From Lachnospiraceae bacterium (GTDB lineage: Bacteria > Bacillota > Clostridia > Lachnospirales > Lachnospiraceae): a DNA stretch of 38,687 bases. Of the stretch, positions 32,466-38,687 are shown piece by piece; positions within the stretch are counted from its first letter, which is position 1; each line of letters starts with the position of its first letter. A model generated the notes under the pieces. That model was not told the DNA's origin. It saw only the letters and a list, made by a program, of their open reading frames with translations, and did not search any database. The stretch spans positions 1 to 38,687 of the forward strand of contig JAILAD010000010.1 in assembly GCA_024681795.1 (NCBI GenBank). The letters are read 5' to 3'. The translations under genes were made by a program, and so were the position numbers.

Positions 32466-32957
32466 ATGGAAGAAAAGAAAAATCTGCTGACACGTGAAGG
32501 TATTCAGAAATATGAAGAAGAACTGCAGCACTTAAAGGAAATCAGAAGAAAAGACGTTGCAGAGAAATTAAAAGATGCCAGAGCACAGGGTGACCTTTCC
32601 GAAAATGCGGAGTATGACGCAGCAAAGGATGAACAGCGTGATATCGAGGCCAGAATTTTTGAACTTGAGAAGCTTTTAAACAACGCAGAAATCGCAGATG
32701 AAGATGATACGGACAACAAAAAGGTATCCTTTGGTATGACCGTTGTCGTAAAGGATTTGGAAACCGAGGAGACGGAAACCTATACCATTAAGGGTGCAAC
32801 CGAAGCGAACAGTCTGGAAGGAACCATCTCAAACGAATCTCCCCTCGGCAAGGCTTTAATCGGTTCCAAGAAGGGCCAGACCGTTGAGGTAGAGTGCCCG
32901 GCCGGTATTCTTAAGTACAAGGTAATGAGTTTCTCCAAGCAGAAGAAAGAGAAATAA
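32466..32957 (+). CDS. greA: Transcription elongation factor GreA
   Basis: GreA rescues backtracked RNA polymerase by stimulating transcript cleavage. The N-terminal coiled coil (about 1-75) carries the tip acidic residues in GDLSENAEYDAAK, and the C-terminal FKBP-like domain ends with SPLGKALIGSKKGQTVEVECP. Its 163 residues are normal. The upstream ATG at 32448 is part of the ribosome site ATGGAGGGAG, so 32466 is chosen. The leader is about 95 bases. lysS follows behind a terminator-like hairpin, a common Firmicute arrangement. Confidence 0.95.
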   Translation: MEEKKNLLTREGIQKYEEELQHLKEIRRKDVAEKLKDARAQGDLSENAEYDAAKDEQRDIEARIFELEKLLNNAEIADEDDTDNKKVSFGMTVVVKDLETEETETYTIKGATEANSLEGTISNESPLGKALIGSKKGQTVEVECPAGILKYKVMSFSKQKKEK

Positions 32958-32984
32958 AATTACATTATAAACTTAAACGAGTCT

Positions 32985-33012
32985 AAAAAGGATTCCGAAG
33001 GGAATCCTTTTT
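32985..33012. terminator. Hairpin terminator between greA and lysS
   Basis: A perfect 12-bp stem, AAAAAGGATTCC and GGAATCCTTTTT, has loop GAAG. Only ~30 bases separate it from lysS with no promoter, so read-through probably feeds lysS. Confidence 0.85.
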
Positions 33013-33043
33013 AAAACATTTCAGGAAAGATAAAGGGAAAATC

Positions 33044-34693
33044 ATGGCAGAGAATAATCAGAACAATAATCAGAAGAACAACCAAAAGGGAAATGCACCT
33101 GCGGAACAGGATATCGGACAGCTTTTAAAGGTTCGCCGCGAAAAACTTGCGAATCTTCAGGCGGCGGGAAAAGATCCTTTTGTGATTACCAAATACAATC
33201 AGACGCATCATTCCACCGAAGCAAAGGCGGAATATGAAGCCCTGGAGGCAAAACTTGTGGGCGACAGACCTATCGTGAATACGGAAGGAATGGAAGAAGC
33301 GGATGCGAGGGCAGCAGTAAAAGCAGATTATGAGGAAAAGCGCGCAATCATGGATGCAAGTCCGATTCATGTTTCCATTGCAGGACGTCTGATGAGTAAG
33401 CGTGTAATGGGTAAGGCATCATTCGGAAATGTACAGGATAAACTCGGAAATATCCAGGTGTATGTATCCCGTGACGGAATCGGGGAAGAGTCCTATGCGG
33501 ATTTTAAGAAATATGATGTGGGCGACATCGTGGGAATTGAAGGTTATGTATTCCGCACGATGATGGGAGAAATTTCCATTCATGCAGAAAAGGTAACGCT
33601 TCTTTGCAAGTCCTTACAGATTTTACCCGAAAAATATCACGGCCTTACAAATACGGATATCCGTTATCGTCAGAGATACGTGGATTTGATAATGAATGAA
33701 GAGGCAAAGGACACCTTCATCAAGAGATCCAAAATTATCAGTTCCATTCGTCGTTATCTTGATGATCAGGGCTTTATGGAAGTGGAAACACCGATGCTGG
33801 TTGCCAATCCGGGAGGCGCTGCGGCAAGACCCTTTGAGACGCATTTTAATGCGCTTGATGAGGATTTAAAACTTCGTATTTCCCTGGAGTTATACCTTAA
33901 GAGACTGATTGTCGGCGGATTGGAGAGAGTTTATGAAATCGGTCGTGTTTTCCGTAACGAGGGTCTGGATACCAGACATAATCCGGAATTCACTTTGATG
34001 GAGCTTTATCAGGCATATACCGATTATCACGGAATGATGGATTTAACCGAGAACATGTTCCGTCATGTGGCAAAGGAAGTGCTCGGAACCACGACATTCA
34101 GGTACGGAGACATTGAGCTTGATTTCGGTAAGCCGTTTGAGCGCATGACAATGACGGAAGCAGTGAAAAAATATTCCGGCATTGATTTTGACGATCCTGC
34201 TCAGGTTCCCGATACCGAGGCTGCAAAGAAACTTGCAAAAGAACATCACATTGAGTTTGAAGAATTCCATACAAAGGGACACATTTTAAATCTTTTCTTT
34301 GAGGAGTACTGTGAGGATAAAATGGTTCAGCCGACCTTTATCATGGACCATCCGATTGAGATTTCCCCGCTTACCAAAAAGAAACCGTCCGACCCGACAA
34401 AGGTAGAGAGATTTGAGTTGTTTATCAACGGTTGGGAGATGTGCAACGCATATTCTGAGTTAAACGATCCGATTGACCAGCGTGAGAGATTTGCGCTGCA
34501 GGATGCCAATGCGGCAGCAGGGGATGAGGAAGCGGAGCATACCGATGAGGACTTCCTGAATGCACTTGAAGTCGGTATGGCACCGACCGGCGGTATCGGT
34601 TACGGTATCGACAGATTGACGATGCTGCTTACCAACAGCCCGGCAATCCGCGATGTTTTGCTCTTCCCGACTATGAAGTCACAGAAGGAATAA
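33044..34693 (+). CDS. lysS: Lysyl-tRNA synthetase, class II
   Basis: It charges tRNA-Lys with lysine. The OB-fold anticodon-binding domain (about 107-205, VSIAGRLMSKR) precedes the class IIb catalytic core, with motif 2 RNEGLDTRHNPEFTLMELY (about 303-322) and motif 3 GIGYGIDRLTMLLT (about 516-530). At 549 residues it exceeds the usual ~500. The extra length is an Asn/Gln-rich N-terminal tail (4-16) and a helical insert at about 55-105 inside the N-terminal domain. The conjugative element appears to begin directly after its stop codon, which itself lies in a 7-bp hairpin (TAAAGCC and GGCTTTA, 34691-34715). Confidence 0.95.
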   Translation: MAENNQNNNQKNNQKGNAPAEQDIGQLLKVRREKLANLQAAGKDPFVITKYNQTHHSTEAKAEYEALEAKLVGDRPIVNTEGMEEADARAAVKADYEEKRAIMDASPIHVSIAGRLMSKRVMGKASFGNVQDKLGNIQVYVSRDGIGEESYADFKKYDVGDIVGIEGYVFRTMMGEISIHAEKVTLLCKSLQILPEKYHGLTNTDIRYRQRYVDLIMNEEAKDTFIKRSKIISSIRRYLDDQGFMEVETPMLVANPGGAAARPFETHFNALDEDLKLRISLELYLKRLIVGGLERVYEIGRVFRNEGLDTRHNPEFTLMELYQAYTDYHGMMDLTENMFRHVAKEVLGTTTFRYGDIELDFGKPFERMTMTEAVKKYSGIDFDDPAQVPDTEAAKKLAKEHHIEFEEFHTKGHILNLFFEEYCEDKMVQPTFIMDHPIEISPLTKKKPSDPTKVERFELFINGWEMCNAYSELNDPIDQRERFALQDANAAAGDEEAEHTDEDFLNALEVGMAPTGGIGYGIDRLTMLLTNSPAIRDVLLFPTMKSQKE

Positions 34694-34735
34694 AGCCAGT
34701 AAAATCAAGGCTTTAAGGCAAATATTAAACGGTTA

Positions 34736-34754
34736 GTACGACAGAGGTACGACA
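34736..34754. other. 8-bp direct repeat, 11-bp period, near the element end
   Basis: GTACGACA occurs at 34736 and 34747. A short direct repeat with helical phasing close to the element boundary could be a recombinase or regulator site. Confidence 0.45.
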
Positions 34755-34869
34755 CTTTTCAATAGAATAATATATTTTAATATAGCGTAATATAATGAAA
34801 TCGAGAGAATCTCGGTATTCATTACCTGAAAACAGTAACAGTTGTTTGAAGGGAAAGCGGTTAGACATT

Positions 34870-34913
34870 AATGACGTTTTTTCTAAGAAATTAGAGAAGG
34901 CGTCATTTTTTTT
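34870..34913 (+). terminator. Leader terminator before the first element gene
   Basis: AATGACG and CGTCATT enclose an inner partial stem and are followed by eight T residues. A possible -10 box (TATAAT, 34791-34796) and a second hairpin (34795-34824) lie upstream, so this may be an attenuator controlling element genes. Confidence 0.65.
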
Positions 34914-34957
34914 GTAATCAGATTTATACTCGAAACCTGGAGATTGGAGGAATACTT

Positions 34958-35218
34958 ATGCTGAAACTAAAGATTTCAGGAACAAAGAATGACTTAAAAG
35001 CATTTCGTAAATGGCTGACCAGAGCAGCAACTATTCTGCCAAAGTACAAGATAGTTGATGATCCGGTATTTAAACCAAACGGAAAAGATGAGAAATTCTA
35101 TCGTTACGAAGCAGATTTAATAAGACCCTTAAGTGTGGAAGGAGGAGAAGGATATGTGCAAAGTAATCGCAGTTGTGAATCAAAAGGGTGGGGTTGGAAA
35201 AACCACTACCACGGCTAA
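34958..35218 (+). CDS. Small leading ICE protein (DUF3970-like)
   Basis: The 86-residue protein begins MLKLKISGTKNDLKAFRKWL and resembles small proteins (DUF3970-like, from memory) found at the start of such elements. GGAGG lies 8 bases before ATG. The last ~22 residues are read in a different frame over the start of parA, an overlap of 65 bases. That tail contains no clear conserved feature, so the ancestral stop may have been lost. The function is unknown. Confidence 0.65.
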   Translation: MLKLKISGTKNDLKAFRKWLTRAATILPKYKIVDDPVFKPNGKDEKFYRYEADLIRPLSVEGGEGYVQSNRSCESKGWGWKNHYHG

Positions 35219-35936
35219 TCTGGGTGTAGGTTTGGAAATGAAAGGAAAGCATGTGCTTCTGATTGATGCAGATGCACAAGGAGATTTGACCATGTGTATG
35301 GGTTATAACAATCCGGACAGATTTGAGAAAACATTAACAACTATACTTAAACAGGTCATTGAAGATGAACTAGAAAATCCCTTTGAGGCGGTTATTCATA
35401 ACGAAGAAGGAATAGATTTAATTCCATGCAACATTGAATTATCCGGAATGGAAGTATCGCTGGTTAATGTAATGGGGCGGGAATATATTCTGAAGCAGTA
35501 CCTGGAGCAGGTTAAGGATAGATATGATTATATTTTAATCGACTGTTCTCCATCCCTTGGTATGGTTACCATTAATGCCCTGGCCGCAGCAGACAGCGTT
35601 CTGATACCCGTAGAAGCCGAATATTTGCCCGCTAAAGGACTTGAACAACTTATAAAGACAATTCGTAAGACCAGAAATAAAATCAACCCTAAACTCGAAA
35701 TAGAGGGGATTTTAATGACCATGGTGGATGAGAGAACCAACTTAAGCCGGGAAATCATGGATTTAATCCAGGTAGGCTACGACTCAAGTGTTAGGGTTTT
35801 TGAAACGAAAATTCCAAAATCCATTAGGGCAGCCGAATCAACAGTCTTAGGAACCAGCATTTTTCAATACGATATGAAAAGCAAAGTTGCTGGGGCCTAT
35901 AAAAGACTTGTGAAGGAGGTGTTGGGAGATGCGTAA
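35154..35936 (+). CDS. parA: ParA-type partition ATPase
   Basis: This Soj/ParA ATPase of 260 residues moves or stabilises DNA together with ParB. The deviant Walker A motif is KGGVGKTT (11-18), with IDADAQGDLT and LIDCSPSLG (Walker B region). No N-terminal HTH is present, so it is the short type. An in-frame ATG at 35133 is rejected because GGAGGAG precedes 35154. The stop overlaps the parB start by 8 bases. In conjugative elements such pairs probably maintain the circular form (family knowledge). Confidence 0.92.
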   Translation: MCKVIAVVNQKGGVGKTTTTANLGVGLEMKGKHVLLIDADAQGDLTMCMGYNNPDRFEKTLTTILKQVIEDELENPFEAVIHNEEGIDLIPCNIELSGMEVSLVNVMGREYILKQYLEQVKDRYDYILIDCSPSLGMVTINALAAADSVLIPVEAEYLPAKGLEQLIKTIRKTRNKINPKLEIEGILMTMVDERTNLSREIMDLIQVGYDSSVRVFETKIPKSIRAAESTVLGTSIFQYDMKSKVAGAYKRLVKEVLGDA

Positions 35937-36840
35937 ACAGAGTATTAAGGGAAAAATCCAAATTGCCTCCTATGATGATTTATTAAGCGGTGGAGTTGAT
36001 CACAGCAAAAATGATATTACAGATATGCCTCTAATAAATCTTCATGAATTCAAAAATCATCCGTTTCATGTGGTTGATGATGAAAGAATGCAGGAACTTG
36101 TTGAAAGCATTAAAGAAAAGGGTGTGCTTTCTCCGGCAATCGTTCGGAAAAGAGAAAAAGGAGGTTATGAGATTATATCCGGACACAGGAGAAGACGGGC
36201 ATGTGAACTGGCAGGTTTGTTGTCTATGCCGGTAATAATAAAGGATCTGGATGATGATGAAGCGACCATCCTGATGGTTGATGCGAACATCCAAAGAGAG
36301 AATATTCTTCCTAGTGAAAGAGCCTTTGCTTATAAGATGCGAATGGATGCAGAAGGAAGACAGGGCAAAAGAACAAAATCAGACGATAAAATAACTTCTC
36401 GACAAGTTGTCGAGAAGTTGACATCAGACCGAATAGGAGAAGATAGCGGAATATCCGGTAGACAGGTCAATCGTTATATACGCCTTACTAACCTTATCCC
36501 AGAGCTATTAGAAAAAGTCGATTCCGGGAAAATAGGTTTTGTTCCTGCGGTGAATATTTCAAGTATAGACAAAGCTGGGCAAAAATGGATTTTGAGAGTT
36601 TTAGAGGAATCCAACAAAAAAATTACTTTGCGACAGTCCGAACTTCTTAAGAAAGAAGCAGCGGATGGAGCATTGACGGAAGAAACTGTAGTAACGATTC
36701 TTGTTGGAAAAGATGCTATAACTCGAACGGTAACATTATCTGAGGGAGATTTAAAACAATACTTTCCAGAATCTATGGAGGCAGGAGAAATTAAGGAAAT
36801 AATAAAAGAATTATTGGAAAAATGGAGCGAAAATAGGTAG
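35929..36840 (+). CDS. parB: ParB-type partition protein
   Basis: The 303-residue ParB/Spo0J-like protein has an N-terminal ParB domain (about 35-125) with GHRRRR (85-90), the CTP-binding and hydrolysis motif of the family, and NIQRENILPSERA. A helix-turn-helix region follows (about 150-195, ISGRQVNRYIRLT). AAGGAGG precedes ATG by 9 bases, within the end of parA. A 27-bp perfect palindrome lies inside the gene at 36393-36419, between the two domains. It probably acts with ParA on the excised or replicating element. Confidence 0.92.
   Translation: MRKQSIKGKIQIASYDDLLSGGVDHSKNDITDMPLINLHEFKNHPFHVVDDERMQELVESIKEKGVLSPAIVRKREKGGYEIISGHRRRRACELAGLLSMPVIIKDLDDDEATILMVDANIQRENILPSERAFAYKMRMDAEGRQGKRTKSDDKITSRQVVEKLTSDRIGEDSGISGRQVNRYIRLTNLIPELLEKVDSGKIGFVPAVNISSIDKAGQKWILRVLEESNKKITLRQSELLKKEAADGALTEETVVTILVGKDAITRTVTLSEGDLKQYFPESMEAGEIKEIIKELLEKWSENR
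36393..36419. promoter_or_regulatory. 27-bp perfect palindrome inside parB
   Basis: AACTTCTCGACAA and TTGTCGAGAAGTT are 13-bp perfect arms around a central G. It encodes TSRQVVEKL. It is a candidate ParB-binding (parS-like) site embedded in the coding sequence; it does not match the chromosomal parS consensus. Confidence 0.7.
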
Positions 36841-36874
36841 TTATCTTTTTTGGAAAAAAGACGGAGGAATTGGC

Positions 36875-37921
36875 ATGGCGGAAGGAATACTAAAACAATT
36901 TGATTATTATTACGGAGCAGAATCAGATTCTTTTAATTTTATTCAAGTTCCAAAATTTTTGTTTACAGATCCGTATTTCCAAACCATGAAATCGGATTCA
37001 AAGATCCTATACAGTTTCATGCTTGACCGGATGTCTTTATCCAGGAAGAACGAATGGTTTGATGAAAAAAGAAGAGTTTATATCATTTACACAATGGAAG
37101 AAATAATGGAGTCTGTTGGATGCGGACATACAAAGTGTGTGGACCTATTAAAGGAACTTACGAATTTTGGCTTAATAGAAAGAGTAAAGAGAGGTCTAGG
37201 TAAACCAGATATTATTTATGTAAAAGATTTCCTTCATGCAATTGAGGAACCTTTAAATACAGATAAATACACTGACTTCCGAAAAACGGAAGTCAAGACT
37301 TCCGCATCTAATACAGACTTCCGGAAAACGGAACTCAAGACTTCCGTAAATCGAAATTCTGGTCTTCCGGAAAACGGAACTCAAGACATTCGCAAATCGG
37401 AAGCAAGTAATACTGATTTAAATAATACAAATAATATTAAAACTGATATGAGTTATACTAATCCTCTTCCTCTTCTTCAGCAAACTGAGGATGCTCCGAG
37501 CGAAACTGAGGAGGATGAAGAGGAGAAGGTCAAAAAGCAAATCAATTATGATCGTTTGATCTGGAAGCATCAGGATAACAAAAAACTTCTAGCTTATATT
37601 TTATCCCAGATGACAGAAATGCTTAGCGAAAAGAAATCAAAGACAGAATTATCATCTGGCAGATATGAAGATACAATTCTGGTAAAGAAGAAACTTGAGA
37701 GTATTACATTTGATGATATCGAAAGTCTATTACAGATGCTTCCGGATAAATCGGAGAATAATGTTAAAAACCCAAGAGGATATATTAGAATATGTCTTTT
37801 TAATCTGGTAGACAGAAGAGATGCTATCTGTTTTACGCGGCAGATTAAAAGAAAAGGTGCAAATAACGGCCTGATCCACAGCGAGTATAACTTTGAAGAA
37901 TTAGAGAAATTGCTATTGTAG
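36875..37921 (+). CDS. RepA_N-type replication initiator with DUF6017-like C-terminus
   Basis: The 348-residue protein has an N-terminal winged-helix initiator domain (about 1-120, with FNFIQVPKFLFTDPYF and SKILYSFMLDRMSLS) typical of RepA_N plasmid initiators. A low-complexity middle (134-172) is encoded by iteron-like DNA repeats. The C-terminal half (~220-340) is like the DUF6017 domain found on conjugative elements. RepA_N proteins bind repeats within their own gene as the origin. GGAGG precedes ATG by 8 bases. The gene follows parB closely. Confidence 0.85.
   Translation: MAEGILKQFDYYYGAESDSFNFIQVPKFLFTDPYFQTMKSDSKILYSFMLDRMSLSRKNEWFDEKRRVYIIYTMEEIMESVGCGHTKCVDLLKELTNFGLIERVKRGLGKPDIIYVKDFLHAIEEPLNTDKYTDFRKTEVKTSASNTDFRKTELKTSVNRNSGLPENGTQDIRKSEASNTDLNNTNNIKTDMSYTNPLPLLQQTEDAPSETEEDEEEKVKKQINYDRLIWKHQDNKKLLAYILSQMTEMLSEKKSKTELSSGRYEDTILVKKKLESITFDDIESLLQMLPDKSENNVKNPRGYIRICLFNLVDRRDAICFTRQIKRKGANNGLIHSEYNFEELEKLLL
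37274..37392. repeat. Iteron-like repeats inside the rep gene, candidate origin
   Basis: CTTCCG begins at 37276, 37299, 37318, 37341 and 37364 (steps 23, 19, 23, 23). Each step also carries CGGAA-type half-sites; GACTTCCG and CGGAAGTC at 37274-37294 form an 8-bp inverted repeat. In RepA_N replicons the origin lies at this place. Confidence 0.7.
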
Positions 37922-37930
37922 GAGGTTTCT

Positions 37931-38296
37931 ATGACAAATACGATTGATAAATTAAAATGTGAAAAAGAAGTATTAGAGTATGTTGAATTCGTAGCCTGTG
38001 TTGAGAGAGAATATCCAAGACCTTATTACTATTTTGACGAGGATGGGAAATATGCAAAAAGATATGTTAAAGCAAATCCCGGGGCTTCGATTCATGAAGA
38101 TACGCAGATAGGAAACGTGCTTTGTAAAGATAATAACTCAAGATTAATGTATGCATATGAACTTCTTGGAGCATCAAGGGCGTATGCGTACATTTCGGGA
38201 AATCTCTTTACGGAGGCAATGAAGGCGGAAGCGGAGTCTGTTTGTATTATTAACGAACTGCTTCCAAAGGAGGGAAAAGATGCAGGAAGAACTTGA
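37931..38296 (+). CDS. Unknown ICE protein
   Basis: The 121-residue protein begins MTNTIDKLKCEKEVLEYVEF and has no signal peptide or membrane segment. I do not recognise the family. TAGGAGG lies 5 bases before ATG. It overlaps the next gene by 17 bases, so it belongs to the same operon as rep and the PcfB-like gene. Confidence 0.75.
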   Translation: MTNTIDKLKCEKEVLEYVEFVACVEREYPRPYYYFDEDGKYAKRYVKANPGASIHEDTQIGNVLCKDNNSRLMYAYELLGASRAYAYISGNLFTEAMKAEAESVCIINELLPKEGKDAGRT

Positions 38297-38687
38297 AAGA
38301 CAAACGGTAGCTTTGGTTTTTAAGGCTGGAAAACTTACGACTGATACGCTTGCAGATGCAGTACATAGAGTTATGGAAAAAGGGCTTAATCTTCCCAAAC
38401 TTGCCAAAGATCCGCAGGGAAAGATGAAATTGACTGAACTTGTTGGAAAAGGCAATAAGACTCAAAAGATGGAGTTTAAGGAAGAAGATCTTAAGTTTTT
38501 CCAAAAGATTGCATCTAAATATAACGTAGATTATGCAGTTCATAAAGAACCAAATGTAGAAACGGACAAGGCTGAAAAGCCATTTAAATATTATGTATTT
38601 TTCCAGGCAAAAGATGGAAAGGTGATTGAATCAGCATTTAATGAGTTTCTGGCAAAAAACGAAAAGCAGAAGGAAAGTGTACAAAAG
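38280..38687 (+). CDS. PcfB/DUF3801-like protein, 3' end cut by window
   Basis: The frame is open from ATG at 38280 to the window edge (136 codons). It begins MQEELERQTVALVFKAGKL, which matches the opening of PcfB-type (DUF3801) proteins that help relaxase and coupling protein in conjugation. GGAGGG lies 6 bases upstream, inside the preceding gene. The C-terminus is outside the window. This supports a conjugative rather than merely integrative element. Confidence 0.8.
   Translation, partial: MQEELERQTVALVFKAGKLTTDTLADAVHRVMEKGLNLPKLAKDPQGKMKLTELVGKGNKTQKMEFKEEDLKFFQKIASKYNVDYAVHKEPNVETDKAEKPFKYYVFFQAKDGKVIESAFNEFLAKNEKQKESVQK

Larger units (their letters stand above)
34694..38687 (+). mobile_element. 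Left end of an integrative conjugative element
   Basis: Gene content changes sharply after lysS: a small leading protein, ParA, ParB, a RepA-type initiator, an unknown protein and a PcfB-like protein, in the order seen at the start of Tn1549/CTn-type elements. Base composition becomes visibly more AT-rich. The family 1 and 2 repeats of the chromosome are absent. The element runs off the right edge; relaxase, T4SS and recombinase genes are not visible. The exact left boundary is inferred, probably within 34694-34760. Confidence 0.75.

Noticed and set aside
1-38687. tRNA, rRNA or known riboswitch
   Set aside because: No cloverleaf, rRNA segment or recognisable riboswitch core was seen by eye on either strand; a covariance search would be needed to exclude small RNAs.

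Overview
This window looks like a chromosomal segment from an anaerobic low-to-mid-GC Firmicute, most probably a Lachnospiraceae-type Clostridium relative. The reasons are the Gram-positive-style ribosome binding sites, the DnaE-type polymerase, the MtaB, SpoU, ProC, ArgF, CoaX, Dus and GreA-LysS proteins of clostridial appearance, and a Tn1549/CTn-like conjugative element at the right end. The family calls come from sequence motifs and memory of the families, not from a search.

Layout. (1) 1-10947: three large, paralogous secreted proteins. Each ends in the same five-repeat fibronectin-III-like block followed by a Glu-rich tail. They differ in the N-terminal module: a propeller-like domain in genes 1 and 3, leucine-rich repeats plus an EF-hand-like loop in gene 2. 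Gene 3 also carries ten Ig-like repeats. (2) 11034-15087: a convergent HPr/Crh-like gene, mtaB, an unknown protein and a CgeB-like glycosyltransferase. (3) 15133-17243, minus strand: a beta-helix lipoprotein and a GT2 glycosyltransferase. (4) 17432-29096: housekeeping genes dnaE, pfkA, a SpoU methyltransferase, proC, a SleB-like wall hydrolase, argF, a small protein, coaX and dus. (5) 29297-32329: an orphan 1010-residue cytosolic protein behind an operator-like region. (6) 32333-34693: greA-lysS. (7) About 34694 to the end: the left end of an integrative conjugative element with a small leading protein, ParA, ParB, a RepA-type initiator, an unknown protein and a PcfB/DUF3801-like protein cut by the window edge.

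The most unusual structure lies between genes. Two families of short near-palindromic repeats fill the gaps of the chromosomal part. Family 1 (core GGGGACAGTCCC) has 15 copies in five arrays, mostly phased at exactly 25 bp, with a weakly conserved oriented spacer. Family 2 has arms GTAATGGTG and CACCATTAC around TCAGG and occurs in about nine copies in four gaps. No gap holds both families and neither occurs in the conjugative element. One family 2 copy supplies the stop codon of a glycosyltransferase gene, and one family 1 array occupies the place where the dus ribosome binding site should be.

Other regulatory signals worth attention are a match to the WalR (YycF) consensus just downstream of a strong promoter for the wall hydrolase, a palindrome inside the greA promoter spacer, a 27-bp palindrome inside parB, and 19-23 bp iterons inside the rep gene that may be the replication origin of the element. 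No tRNA, rRNA, CRISPR array or insertion sequence was recognised.
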